A stretch of 64,000 nt of DNA from Hydrogenophaga sp. BPS33 (GTDB lineage: Bacteria; Pseudomonadota; Gammaproteobacteria; Burkholderiales; Burkholderiaceae_C): the NCBI RefSeq assembly GCF_009859475.1, contig NZ_CP044549.1:2976001-3040000 (forward strand), given 5' to 3'. The notes beneath the pieces are model-generated. The model searched no databases. It was not told the DNA's origin and saw only the letters and a program-made list of their open reading frames with translations. Positions 1 through 9,192 of this stretch are shown piece after piece (position 1 is the first letter of the stretch; every line of letters starts with the position of its first letter). A program made the translations under genes and the position numbers.

Positions 1-876
1 GCCATGGCGCAGTACGCGCAGCCGCTGGCGCCGCAGGTGCCGATGCTGGTCGATTTCGTCGACGTCGATTCGGCCAAGTGGACGCAGTACGCCCCGGCGC
101 ACCGCTGGCCCATGTCGGCGGTGTACCGACGCGAAGGCGAACGGCTGCTGGCCTATGAGCGCGAAGTGGCGCAACAGGCCCGCCGCTCGTTCTTCGTCAC
201 GCCCAACGAGACCGCCTTGTTCGTTTCCCAGGCCCCCGAGGCCGAGGGCCGCGTGCAGCCGCTGAGCAACGGCGTCGACGCCGATTTCTTCGCGCCCGAC
301 CCGGCGCGCGAAAACCCGTTTGCGCCGGGCGAGCGGGCCGTGGTGTTCACCGGCGCAATGGACTACTGGCCCAACATCGACGGCGTGAGCTGGTTCGTGG
401 CCGACATGCTGCCGCGCCTGCGCGCCCACTGGCCGAACGCGCGCTTCTACATCGTGGGCCGCAGCCCCTCACCGCAGGTGCAGGCCTTGGCGGGTGAGCA
501 TGTGGTGGTCACCGGCACCGTGCCCGACGTGCGGCCCTACCTGCAGCACGCCGCGGCGGTGGTTGCGCCATTGCGGGTGGCGCGCGGCATCCAGAACAAG
601 ATTCTCGAGGCCATGGCCATGGAGCAGGCGGTGATCACCGTGCCATCGTGTGCCGACGCCATTGGCGCCACAGCCGAGCAGGGCCTGTTGCGCGCCGACG
701 ATGCCGACGGTTTCCTGCAGGCGCTGCAGGCATTGCTCGATGCCCCCGAGCGGGCGGCCGAGCGGGGCCGGGAGGCCCGCCGCTTCGTACTGCAGCAGTT
801 CAGCTGGCAGGCGCACCTGAGCGGCATAGACGCCTGCCTGGACCTACCTCAGACCCGCGCGCAGGAGGTGCACTGA
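1..876 (+). CDS. Sugar transferase, XrtA/PEP-CTERM-associated type (5' end cut off)
   Basis: The frame is open from the first base, so this is the C-terminal ~290 residues of a longer glycosyltransferase. The visible part has a GT-B fold C-terminal half: an ADPxRENPF-like hinge, the strand VVFTGAMDYWPNIDG, the nucleotide-binding region FYIVGRSPSPQV, and the donor-site segment GIQNKILEAMAME that replaces the usual E-x7-E motif. This pattern fits the sugar transferases found in exosortase A exopolysaccharide loci (TIGR03087-like; family assignment from memory). It would move a sugar from a nucleotide donor to the growing lipid-linked unit at the inner face of the cytoplasmic membrane. It ends one base before the next gene, whose Shine-Dalgarno sequence (AGGAGG) lies within its last codons. 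The true start is outside the window. Confidence 0.8.
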   Translation, partial: AMAQYAQPLAPQVPMLVDFVDVDSAKWTQYAPAHRWPMSAVYRREGERLLAYEREVAQQARRSFFVTPNETALFVSQAPEAEGRVQPLSNGVDADFFAPDPARENPFAPGERAVVFTGAMDYWPNIDGVSWFVADMLPRLRAHWPNARFYIVGRSPSPQVQALAGEHVVVTGTVPDVRPYLQHAAAVVAPLRVARGIQNKILEAMAMEQAVITVPSCADAIGATAEQGLLRADDADGFLQALQALLDAPERAAERGREARRFVLQQFSWQAHLSGIDACLDLPQTRAQEVH

Positions 877-877
877 C

Positions 878-2785
878 ATGTGCGGCATCTCCGGCATGTT
901 CGACACCATGGGCCTGCGTGACTACGATCGCGCCCTGGCCGCACGCATCAACAACATCCAGGCCCACCGGGGCCCGGACGAAGACGACCTGCACCTCGAA
1001 CCCGGCCTGGCGCTGGGCCACCGCCGGCTCTCGGTGATCGACCTGGCCACAGGCCAGCAGCCGCAGTTCAATGCCGATGGCAGTGTGGGCATCGTGTTCA
1101 ACGGCGAGATCTACAACTTCCAGGAACTCGTGCCCGAACTCAAGGCCCTGGGCTACCTGTTCCGCACGCGCAGCGACACCGAGGTGATCGTGCACGCGTA
1201 CTCGGCCTGGGGCACCGCCTGCGTGCACCGGCTGCGTGGCATGTTCGCTTTCGCGATCTGGGACCGCAGGCAGCAGACGCTGTTCCTTGCGCGCGACCGC
1301 ATGGGCGTCAAGCCCATGCACTACGCCTGGCTGCCCGACGGTACGTTCATCTTCGGCTCCGAGCTCAAGGTGGTCACGGCTCATCCCGCCTTCGTGCGCG
1401 ACATCGACCCGCTGGCCGTGGAGGACTACTTCACGTTCGGCTACGTGCCGGACCCGCGCTGCATCTACCGCAATGCCCGCAAGCTGCCGCCTGCGCACAC
1501 CCTGTTGCTGCGCCGTGGCGAAGCCGATCAGCCCGAGCCGGTGCCGTACTGGGACGTTCAGTTCACCAACGACAACCCGATCGACCAGGCCGATGCCCAA
1601 GCCGAGTTGCGCGAGCGCGTGCGCGAGTCGGTCAAGCTGCGCCTGATCGCCGATGTGCCACTGGGCGCATTCCTCTCGGGTGGCGTCGATTCGAGCGCGG
1701 TGGTCGCCACCATGGCGGGGCTTTCCGACACGCCGGTGCACACCTGCGCCATCGGCTTTGACGATCCGCGCTTCAACGAGTCCGAATTCGCCCAGCAGGT
1801 GGCCGACCGGTACCAGACCGATCACCGGCTGGAGATCGTCAAGAGCGACGACTTCGACCTGATCGACACCTTGGCCTGGCTGTACGACGAGCCCTATGCC
1901 GACAGCTCCGCCATCCCGACTTACCGCGTCTGCGAAATGGCGCGCAAGCACGTGACCGTGGCACTGTCGGGCGACGGCGGCGACGAAAGCCTGGGCGGCT
2001 ACCGGCGCTACCGCATGCACCTGGGCGAAGAGCGTGTGCGCAACCGCTTGCCGCATGGCGTGCGCCGCCCCTTGTTCGGTGCGCTCGGCCAGATCTACCC
2101 CAAGGCGGATTGGGCGCCGCGCATGTTCCGTGCGAAGACCACCTTCCAGGCCATGGCCATGGACAGCGTGGAGGCGTACCACCACAGCATGTCGCACCTG
2201 CGCGCCGACCAGCGCGAGCGCCTGTTTTCCTCCACGTTCAAACGCCAATTGGGCGGCTACTGCTCGCTCGAAGTGTTTCGCCGACACGCGCATCAGGCGC
2301 AGACAGACGACCCCCTGGCCCTTGTTCAGTACCTGGACTACAAGACCTGGCTGGTGGGTGACATCAACACCAAGGTCGACCGCGCGGCCATGGCGCACTC
2401 GCTGGAAGTGCGCGAGCCGCTGATGGACCACAAACTGATCGAATGGCTGGCCACGCTGCCCAGTGACCTGAAGGTCCAGGGCGGGGAGGGCAAGGCCGTG
2501 TTCAAGAAGGCGTTCGAACCGCTGCTGCCGCACGACGTGCTGTACCGGCCCAAGATGGGCTTTTCGGTGCCGCTGGCGAAATGGTTGCGAGGTCCACTGG
2601 CCGATCGCATGCGAAAGACCGTGTTGGGCGATCGTCTGGCCCAATGCGGCTATTTCGACCCGGCTTGTCTGCGTACGCTCGTCGAAGAGCATTCGCGTGG
2701 CGTTCGCGACCATTCCACGCCCTTGTGGATGCTGATGATGTTTGACGCCTTCCTGCGTGTTCGCGAGAACGCGCCGGGTGCGTGA
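878..2785 (+). CDS. Asparagine-synthase-like amidotransferase, XrtA/PEP-CTERM type
   Basis: A 635-residue glutamine-dependent amidotransferase. Met is followed directly by Cys2 (MCGISGMF), the N-terminal nucleophile of class II glutaminase domains (about residues 1-190). The C-terminal synthetase half has the ATP-pyrophosphatase loop LSGGVDSSAVV near residue 266 and the GDGGDE motif near residue 367. It should hydrolyse glutamine and pass ammonia to an AMP-activated carboxylate. In exosortase A loci a dedicated paralogue of asparagine synthase is a standard member, probably amidating a sugar acid or an amino-acid substituent of the polysaccharide; the substrate here is not known. The ATG follows an AGGAGG Shine-Dalgarno sequence in the preceding gene. 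A housekeeping asparagine synthetase is possible but unlikely given the context. Confidence 0.9.
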   Translation: MCGISGMFDTMGLRDYDRALAARINNIQAHRGPDEDDLHLEPGLALGHRRLSVIDLATGQQPQFNADGSVGIVFNGEIYNFQELVPELKALGYLFRTRSDTEVIVHAYSAWGTACVHRLRGMFAFAIWDRRQQTLFLARDRMGVKPMHYAWLPDGTFIFGSELKVVTAHPAFVRDIDPLAVEDYFTFGYVPDPRCIYRNARKLPPAHTLLLRRGEADQPEPVPYWDVQFTNDNPIDQADAQAELRERVRESVKLRLIADVPLGAFLSGGVDSSAVVATMAGLSDTPVHTCAIGFDDPRFNESEFAQQVADRYQTDHRLEIVKSDDFDLIDTLAWLYDEPYADSSAIPTYRVCEMARKHVTVALSGDGGDESLGGYRRYRMHLGEERVRNRLPHGVRRPLFGALGQIYPKADWAPRMFRAKTTFQAMAMDSVEAYHHSMSHLRADQRERLFSSTFKRQLGGYCSLEVFRRHAHQAQTDDPLALVQYLDYKTWLVGDINTKVDRAAMAHSLEVREPLMDHKLIEWLATLPSDLKVQGGEGKAVFKKAFEPLLPHDVLYRPKMGFSVPLAKWLRGPLADRMRKTVLGDRLAQCGYFDPACLRTLVEEHSRGVRDHSTPLWMLMMFDAFLRVRENAPGA

Positions 2786-2821
2786 CGGGGTGGTGCGCTT
2801 GCATTTACGCAGAGGATCCTC

Positions 2822-3529
2822 ATGACCAGGCTGGCACAGAAATTCAAAGACCGCTTCTACCAACGGCATGAGCATCCGTACATGACGTTCGAAAAGCTCG
2901 CAGAAGTCCATCTTCCACCGGGTGGCGTGCTGCTGGATGCGGGATGCGGTCGCACCGCACCCGTGTTGCGCAAGTACTCGGACATCGCCACGCGGTTGAT
3001 TGGCGTCGATCTGGTGGACCCTCGCGACGTGGCCGCTGGCATCGAATACCACCAGGCAGATCTGGCGAATTTGCCCGTGGAGGATGCCTCTGTCGACCTG
3101 ATCATCTCGCGCTCGGTGTTCGAGCACCTGGTCGACCCGGTCAGCGTCTATCGCGAGATGCACCGTGTGCTCAAGCCCGGAGGCAAACTGATCTTCCTCA
3201 CGGCCAACATCTGGGATTACGGCACGGCGATTGCGCGCATCGTGCCCAACCGCTTCCACGCACGCATCGTGAACAAGGTGGAAGGCCGCGCGGAGGAGGA
3301 CACGTTTCCGACTGCCTACAAGACCAACTCGCGCTCGGCAGTGGACCGCCTTGCACAGGGTGCAGGGTTTCGCGTGCACAGCTTCGACTACCTGAACCAG
3401 TACCCCAACTACTTCATGTTCAACGCGGCATTGTTTCTGGTCGGGGTTGCCTATGAGCGGGTGACGTCCGCGGTGCCGGTGTTGAAGTACTTGAGAGGCT
3501 GGATCCTGGTCACGCTGCAGAAGACCTGA
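2822..3529 (+). CDS. Class I SAM-dependent methyltransferase
   Basis: A 235-residue protein with the SAM-binding motif LLDAGCGRTAP near residues 38-48, an acidic residue after strand 2 (GVDLVDP) and the later motif VFEHLVDPVSVYREMHRVLKPGGKLI typical of Methyltransf_11 proteins (longest piece shown split by function: EHL acidic loop, then LKPGG turn). The C-terminal third is more hydrophobic and carries the family's variable substrate cap. Its place between the amidotransferase and sugar-modifying enzymes suggests methylation of a sugar or sugar precursor in the exopolysaccharide. ATG 2822 follows AGAGGA at good spacing. The acceptor cannot be told from sequence. Confidence 0.85.
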   Translation: MTRLAQKFKDRFYQRHEHPYMTFEKLAEVHLPPGGVLLDAGCGRTAPVLRKYSDIATRLIGVDLVDPRDVAAGIEYHQADLANLPVEDASVDLIISRSVFEHLVDPVSVYREMHRVLKPGGKLIFLTANIWDYGTAIARIVPNRFHARIVNKVEGRAEEDTFPTAYKTNSRSAVDRLAQGAGFRVHSFDYLNQYPNYFMFNAALFLVGVAYERVTSAVPVLKYLRGWILVTLQKT

Positions 3530-3571
3530 TCCGGGACGCAGCCGTCTCCGTTTGTTTTTTTCTTTATCGGA

Positions 3572-5692
3572 ATGATTGTGAACAAGCTCAAGGTTGGATT
3601 GGTGGGGGCGGGAAACATCGCCAAGACACACGCGGCCGCGCTGCGCGAACTGGGACAGACCGAGCTGTCCTGCGTCTTCGACGTGAATCTGCACGCAGCG
3701 CAGGCCTTGGCCCGGGAGTTCGGTGCGCGCCACGCCTGCGATTCGCTGCAGGAGATGAACATCGACGAACTCGACAGCGTGCACGTGCTGACGCCGCCGG
3801 ATTTCCATCTGAGCAGCGCCGAACCGTTCGTGCGGGCGGGCAAGAAGGTCTTGCTGGAAAAACCGGTCGGTGTGAGCAGTGCCGAATGCGATGCGCTGCG
3901 GGAGATGGCCGCCGCTTCTGGGGCCGTGATCGGTGTGAACCAGAACCTGGTGTTCAATCCGGCTTACGTGAAGCTCAAGGAAACGATTGCTTCAGGGCGC
4001 CTGGGCAAGCCACGTTACCTCGACTACATCTACGAAGTCCCGCTGCGCCAGTTGGCCGCCCGGCAGTTTGGCCATTGGATGTTCCGCAAGCCCCTGAACA
4101 TCCTGCTGGAACAGGCCGTGCACCCGTTGTCTCAGATCCGGGATCTGGCAGGGGCCGTGCGCGAACTCTCCGTGCTGGCCGAGGAACCCGTGGAAATCTC
4201 GCCGGGTGTCGGCTTGCACAACGCGTGCCAGGTGTCGCTGCTGTGCGAGCGCATGCCGGCGCACATGCGGTTTCATGTGGGCGCCGAGTTCACGGTCTGC
4301 CGCATGACCGTGGTGTGTGACGACGGCGTGGCCGTGGCTGACATGTTCGCCAACCAGTTCCACACCGTGCAGCGCACCGCCTACATGGAGCCCGTGGACG
4401 CCTGGCTCTCGGCGCGTGCCACGGGCCGACAGGTGGCATCGCAGGGCTTTGGCGTGCTGCGCGACTACGTTCTGGCCATGGCCAAGCTGCGCCCGCGCTC
4501 CGATGCTTTCTACCTCGGCATGAAGGGCAGTCTGCAGGCCTTTTATACGGAGCTTCAAGCACAGGGCAAACCCCGGATCGATCTGGACTTCGGCGCGGAA
4601 CTCGTGTGGGTGTGCGAGCAGATGGCGGCGGCCTTCAAGCCACTGCCACAACGCGCGGTGCACGAGACCGTGCCACAAGCAGCGCCTGCCGGCGAACTCG
4701 TGACCGTGCTGGGCGGCACGGGTTTCATCGGTTCGTACACCGTGGCGGCGCTGCTCGACAAAGGCTACCGCGTGCGTGTGATGGCGCGTGGCATCACCAA
4801 TCTGCAACAGGTGTTCAGCCGCCCCGGTGTGGAGCTGGTGCGAGGTGACGTGAAGAACCGCGCCGATCTCGAGCGGGCTATCACGGGCGCACCGTATGTG
4901 ATCAACCTGGCGCATGGCGGTGGTGGTCCCAATTTCGAGGCCATTCGCGCCGCCATGGTCGATTCGGCCACCCTGGTGGCCGAGTTGTGCCGGGCCGCTG
5001 GCGTGCAGAGGCTCGTGCACGTCGGCTCCATCGCCAGCCTGTATCTCGGCGATGCCGGCGAGACGATCACGGGCGACACACCGCCCGACCCGCGCCCGGA
5101 AACCCGCAACGACTATGCCCGCGCCAAGGCGCTGGCCGACATGGCCTTGCTGGACATCCACCGCAAGACCGGTTTCCCCATCGTGCTGATGCGTCCCGGT
5201 CTCGTCGTCGGTTCAGGCACCTCGCCCTTCCATGGCGGATTGGGGTTCTTCAACAATGACCAGTATTGCGTGGGCTGGAACGACGGCGGCAACGCCTTGC
5301 CCTGGGTGCTCGCCAGTGATTGCGCCTCGGCCATTGCCCATGCGCTTGCTGCGCCAGCGGCACCCGGGCGGGCCTACAACCTGGTGGGTGACGTGCGGCC
5401 CAGCGCACGCGAATACCTGCGCGATTTGTCCTCCACCATCGGGCGCCCGCTCCAGTTCGTCCCCTCGTCGCCCACCGGGTTGTGGCTGGCGGAGATGGGC
5501 AAGTGGTTGATCAAGCGCCTGACGGGGCGCGTGGTACCGCGGCCCTACAAGCGCGATCTGGTATCGCGCGGCCTGCTCGCCCGGATCGACTGCGCCAACG
5601 CCAAAAGCGATCTGGCGTGGCAACCCGTGGCCGATGCGGCCGAGTTCCACCGCCAGGCCATGGCGGTGCATGCGGGCAAAGGATCTGTGTGA
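3572..5692 (+). CDS. Fused Gfo/Idh/MocA oxidoreductase and NAD(P)-dependent epimerase/dehydratase
   Basis: A 706-residue two-domain fusion. Residues ~5-360 form a Gfo/Idh/MocA oxidoreductase: Rossmann motif GLVGAGNIAKTH at 8-19 and the family EKP motif (LLEKPVG) near 94. Residues ~373-700 form an extended short-chain dehydrogenase/epimerase: VLGGTGFIGS near 377-387, VHVGSIASL, and the catalytic YxxxK in NDYARAKAL. The two families usually occur as separate proteins. One chain carrying both suggests successive oxidation/reduction and epimerisation or dehydration of one nucleotide sugar. Its 3' end overlaps the next gene by 4 bases (GTGTGA). ATG 3572 has a weak Shine-Dalgarno sequence, and GTG 3578 is an alternative start. 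Confidence 0.85.
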   Translation: MIVNKLKVGLVGAGNIAKTHAAALRELGQTELSCVFDVNLHAAQALAREFGARHACDSLQEMNIDELDSVHVLTPPDFHLSSAEPFVRAGKKVLLEKPVGVSSAECDALREMAAASGAVIGVNQNLVFNPAYVKLKETIASGRLGKPRYLDYIYEVPLRQLAARQFGHWMFRKPLNILLEQAVHPLSQIRDLAGAVRELSVLAEEPVEISPGVGLHNACQVSLLCERMPAHMRFHVGAEFTVCRMTVVCDDGVAVADMFANQFHTVQRTAYMEPVDAWLSARATGRQVASQGFGVLRDYVLAMAKLRPRSDAFYLGMKGSLQAFYTELQAQGKPRIDLDFGAELVWVCEQMAAAFKPLPQRAVHETVPQAAPAGELVTVLGGTGFIGSYTVAALLDKGYRVRVMARGITNLQQVFSRPGVELVRGDVKNRADLERAITGAPYVINLAHGGGGPNFEAIRAAMVDSATLVAELCRAAGVQRLVHVGSIASLYLGDAGETITGDTPPDPRPETRNDYARAKALADMALLDIHRKTGFPIVLMRPGLVVGSGTSPFHGGLGFFNNDQYCVGWNDGGNALPWVLASDCASAIAHALAAPAAPGRAYNLVGDVRPSAREYLRDLSSTIGRPLQFVPSSPTGLWLAEMGKWLIKRLTGRVVPRPYKRDLVSRGLLARIDCANAKSDLAWQPVADAAEFHRQAMAVHAGKGSV

Positions 5693-6807
5693 ACCCGCCG
5701 GGCAGCCGTCGCCAGCGCGTGCTTCTGCACGCGTTTTCGACCTTCACCCTGGGTGGCCCGCAGGCGCGGTTTGTCCAGTTGGCCAACGCCTTCGGGCCCG
5801 AATACCGGCACATCGTCGCGGCCATGGACAACCGCTTCGAGGCCGGGGAGCGCCTGGAGCCGGGCGTGAACTGGCAACCGCTGAAGCTCGATGTGAAGAA
5901 GGGCGGGGCGCTGGCCAACAGAGGCGCGTTCCGTGCCGTGCTCCAGCGCACGCGGCCCGATCTGCTGGTGTCGTACAACTGGGGTGCGATCGAATGGTCC
6001 GCGGCCAATGTGCCCGGCGTCGTGCCGCAGGTGCACGTGGAAGATGGCTTCGGACCTGAGGAAGCCACGCGCCAATTGCCGCGCCGCGTCTGGATGCGCC
6101 GCATCCTGCTGGGTTGGCGCGGTGTGCCGGTGGTCGTGGCGTCCCGCAACCTGGAGCGCGTGGCCAAAGAGGTCTGGAAGCTGTCGCCCCGGCGGGTTCG
6201 TTTTCTTCCCAACGGTGTGGAGATTCCCTCCGCGCGGATCGTCGAAGACCTGACTGGCGCGCAGCGGCCCATCCGCATCGGGACGGTGGCGGGATTGCGG
6301 CCCGAGAAGAACATTGCCCGCTTGATCCGTGCATTCGCGGCCCTGCGGGCGCAGCGTGCCGCGCGCCTGATCCTGGTGGGCGACGGACCTCTGCGCGCCG
6401 ATCTTCAGGCCCTCGCACGCGAGCTGAACGTCGATCGGGACGTGGAGTTCGTGGGCTATCTGGCCGATCCGTCGTTGCGCTTGCGGGATTTCGACCTGTT
6501 CGTGCTGACCTCCGACACGGAGCAATTGCCCATCGCGCTGCTGGAAGCCATGGCCACGGGCATGCCCGTGGTCGCCACACGCGTGGGCGACGTGCCTGAC
6601 GTGCTGGCCGACGTTTCACCACAGACGCTGTGCCCGCCCGACGACGCAGCGGTGCGCGACACATTGACCCGTGCCTGTGAACAATTGCACCTGTGGCCGG
6701 CTTGGGCGCAAGCGGGTCGTGAGAAGGTGATGAACGCCTACGCCAAACCGCGCATGCTCAGCGATTGGAAGCAGGTGTTCGATGGCGCAAACTTCAACGC
6801 CGCTTGA
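5689..6807 (+). CDS. Glycosyltransferase family 4 protein
   Basis: A 372-residue GT-B glycosyltransferase. The N-terminal domain opens RVLLHAFSTFTLGGPQARF, with the glycine-rich acceptor loop. The C-terminal domain has GTVAGLRPEKNIARLIRAF, the diphosphate-binding LILVGDGPL segment and the E-x7-E donor motif LPIALLEAMATGMPVV. GTG 5689 was chosen because it overlaps the stop of the previous gene by 4 bases and places the conserved first strand near the N-terminus. The frame stays open upstream to 5482, but that stretch lies inside the preceding gene and has its codon pattern out of phase. The likely job is adding one sugar to the lipid-linked exopolysaccharide repeat unit in the cytoplasm. Confidence 0.87.
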   Translation: MNPPGSRRQRVLLHAFSTFTLGGPQARFVQLANAFGPEYRHIVAAMDNRFEAGERLEPGVNWQPLKLDVKKGGALANRGAFRAVLQRTRPDLLVSYNWGAIEWSAANVPGVVPQVHVEDGFGPEEATRQLPRRVWMRRILLGWRGVPVVVASRNLERVAKEVWKLSPRRVRFLPNGVEIPSARIVEDLTGAQRPIRIGTVAGLRPEKNIARLIRAFAALRAQRAARLILVGDGPLRADLQALARELNVDRDVEFVGYLADPSLRLRDFDLFVLTSDTEQLPIALLEAMATGMPVVATRVGDVPDVLADVSPQTLCPPDDAAVRDTLTRACEQLHLWPAWAQAGREKVMNAYAKPRMLSDWKQVFDGANFNAA

Positions 6808-6841
6808 CCGGGCCACGTTTCAACTCTCTGGCAGCCTTCCT

Positions 6842-8056
6842 ATGCGTGTACTGCATGTCCTTGATCACTCGATACCGCTGCACAGCGGATACACCTTCCG
6901 GACCGCGGCGCTGTTGCGCGAGCAACGCGCGCTGGGCTGGGAAACGCACCATCTGACATCGCCCAAACAAGGTGTTTGCGAGGAGGCCGTACAGACGGTA
7001 GACGGCCTGAGCTTTCACCGCACGGCGCCGGTGGCGGGCATGGGCTCGCGCTGGCCGGTGGCGGGCGAACTGCTGCTGATGCGGCAACTGCGAACCCGCC
7101 TCGACGAGGTGGCCCGGCAGGTCAAACCCGATCTCATACATGCCCATTCGCCGGTGCTCAATGTGCTTCCCGCGATTCAGGTGGGCCGGCAACTGGGCAT
7201 TCCGGTGGTGTACGAGATCCGTGCCTTCTGGGAGGATGCGGCGGTCGACCACGGCAGCACGCGGGAAGGCAGCTTGCGCTACCGCCTCACCCGTGCCCTG
7301 GAGACGCGCGCCATTCGCCAGGCGGCTCACGTGTTCACCATCTGCGAAGGCCTGCGGCAGGACATCGCTGCGCGCGGCGTCCCACCGTCGCACGTGACCG
7401 TCATCCCCAATGCGGTCGACGTTGAAGCGTTCCAGCCGTCGGGCACGCCGGACCCGGCGCTGGTCAGCCGCTGGGGCCTCGGCGGCAAGACCGTGGTCGG
7501 CTTCGTCGGTTCGTTCTACGCCTACGAAGGGCTGGATCTGCTGGTTCGCTCGATGGTCGAGCTGCGCCAGGTGCGCCCCGACGCCTGTCTGCTGCTGGTG
7601 GGCGGCGGGCCGCAGGAAGCCGCGCTCAAGGCCCTGGTGCAGGCCTTGAACCTGCAGGAACACGTCGTGTTCACCGGCCGCGTGCCGCACGCCGAAGTGT
7701 CGCGCTACTACGAACTGATCCGGGTCCTGGCCTATCCACGGCACTCGATGCGTTTGACCGAGCTGGTGACGCCGCTCAAACCGCTCGAAGCCATGGCCCA
7801 GGAACAGCTCTTCGTCGCCTCCGACGTCGGCGGGCACAAGGAACTCGTCGAGCACCGGAAGACCGGCATTCTTTTCAAGGCCGACGACGTCGCCGCGCTG
7901 ACGTCGGCATTGCTCGAACTGCTGCAGAGCGAGGCGCAGTGGCCGGTCTTGCGAGCCAATGGGCGCCACTTCGTGGAGTCGGTCCGCAATTGGCGCAACA
8001 GCGTGGCGAACTACAAACCCGTTTACGAGCGACTGACCAGGAAAGCCGCGCCATGA
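6842..8056 (+). CDS. Glycosyltransferase, exosortase A-associated (Daro_2409-like)
   Basis: A 404-residue GT4-like glycosyltransferase. It opens [20 protein letters not shown], the signature N-terminus of the glycosyltransferase that accompanies exosortase A loci (TIGR04063-like; recalled family, not searched). The C-terminal domain has [28 protein letters not shown] and the donor motif [17 protein letters not shown] 6842 matches the usual family start. ATG 6782, overlapping the previous gene by 26 bases, is an alternative that adds 20 residues. The stop overlaps wecB by 4 bases (ATGA), so translation is probably coupled. It probably transfers a sugar to the exopolysaccharide unit. Confidence 0.87.
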   Translation: MRVLHVLDHSIPLHSGYTFRTAALLREQRALGWETHHLTSPKQGVCEEAVQTVDGLSFHRTAPVAGMGSRWPVAGELLLMRQLRTRLDEVARQVKPDLIHAHSPVLNVLPAIQVGRQLGIPVVYEIRAFWEDAAVDHGSTREGSLRYRLTRALETRAIRQAAHVFTICEGLRQDIAARGVPPSHVTVIPNAVDVEAFQPSGTPDPALVSRWGLGGKTVVGFVGSFYAYEGLDLLVRSMVELRQVRPDACLLLVGGGPQEAALKALVQALNLQEHVVFTGRVPHAEVSRYYELIRVLAYPRHSMRLTELVTPLKPLEAMAQEQLFVASDVGGHKELVEHRKTGILFKADDVAALTSALLELLQSEAQWPVLRANGRHFVESVRNWRNSVANYKPVYERLTRKAAP

Positions 8057-9192
8057 AAGTCATGACCGTGTTCGGCACACGCCCCGAGGCCATCAAGATG
8101 GCGCCCCTGGTCAAGGGCTTGCAAGCCCGGCAAGGCCAATTGGAAACCGTGGTGTGCGTGACGGCGCAGCACCGCGAAATGCTCGATCAGGTGCTGCGGC
8201 TGTTCGATATCGTGCCCCAACACGATCTCAACATCATGAAACCGGGGCAGGACCTGTTCGATGTGACCCGCAACATTCTGGACGGCATGAAGCCGGTGCT
8301 GGCACTGGAAAAGCCGGACCTGCTGCTCGTGCACGGCGACACCACCACCACCTTGGCCGCCAGCCTTGCGGGCTACTACTCGCGTGTTCCGGTCGGACAT
8401 GTCGAGGCCGGCCTGCGCACCGGGAACAAGCTGGCGCCGTATCCTGAAGAAATGAACCGCAGGATCACGGGCGCGATCGCCGACCTGCATTACGCACCCA
8501 CGCCGGTGGCTCGGGACAACCTGCTGCGCGAAGGTGTCGCGGCCGACACCATCCACGTCACGGGTAACACCGTGATCGACGCGCTGCTGGCGGTGGCGGA
8601 CAAATTGCGCCACGACGCGCAGGCCAGACGCGCGCTCGACGAGCAGTTCGCCTTCCTCAACCCGGACCGCCGCCTGATCCTGGTGACCGGGCACCGCCGC
8701 GAGAACTTTGGTGAAGGCTTCCGGAACATATGTCACGCCCTGGTCGACATTGCCACGGAGCACGACGATGTCGAAGTGCTATACCCGGTGCACCTGAATC
8801 CCAACGTGCGACAGCCCGTCGCCGACATCCTGGCCGCACGTGCCTTGACCAATGTCCACCTGATCGATCCCGTGGACTACCTTCCGTTTGTGTATCTCAT
8901 GGACCGATCGCATCTGATCATCACCGACTCGGGCGGTGTGCAGGAAGAGGCGCCTTCGCTGGGCAAGCCGGTTCTGGTCATGCGCGACACCACCGAGCGA
9001 CCCGAAGCGGTCGAGGCCGGCACGGTGAGGCTGGTAGGAACGCAGAGAGAGCGGATCGTGGCCGAGGCCGGCCGGCTGTTGAAGGACAACCAGGCCTATG
9101 CCGACATGTCGAGGGCGCACAACCCCTACGGCGATGGCAAGGCCGTGCAGAGAATCATCGAAACCATCTTGTCAATGCGGGGGAGAGCTTGA
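8053..9192 (+). CDS. wecB: UDP-N-acetylglucosamine 2-epimerase (non-hydrolysing)
   Basis: A 379-residue cytoplasmic enzyme interconverting UDP-GlcNAc and UDP-ManNAc. It shows the full family pattern: [13 protein letters not shown] at the N-terminus, [31 protein letters not shown] and, near the C-terminus, [20 protein letters not shown] followed by TTERPE, which together bind UDP and the sugar. The length is normal for the family. The start overlaps the previous stop (ATGA), and the next gene (wecC) begins on the base after its stop, so the two form a supply pair for UDP-ManNAcA. The sugar would enter the exopolysaccharide made by the neighbouring glycosyltransferases. Confidence 0.96.
   Translation: MKVMTVFGTRPEAIKMAPLVKGLQARQGQLETVVCVTAQHREMLDQVLRLFDIVPQHDLNIMKPGQDLFDVTRNILDGMKPVLALEKPDLLLVHGDTTTTLAASLAGYYSRVPVGHVEAGLRTGNKLAPYPEEMNRRITGAIADLHYAPTPVARDNLLREGVAADTIHVTGNTVIDALLAVADKLRHDAQARRALDEQFAFLNPDRRLILVTGHRRENFGEGFRNICHALVDIATEHDDVEVLYPVHLNPNVRQPVADILAARALTNVHLIDPVDYLPFVYLMDRSHLIITDSGGVQEEAPSLGKPVLVMRDTTERPEAVEAGTVRLVGTQRERIVAEAGRLLKDNQAYADMSRAHNPYGDGKAVQRIIETILSMRGRA

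Noticed and set aside
800..3808. 1002-codon - strand frame opposite the amidotransferase and methyltransferase genes
   Set aside because: It spans three recognisable + strand genes and has no domain or start signal.
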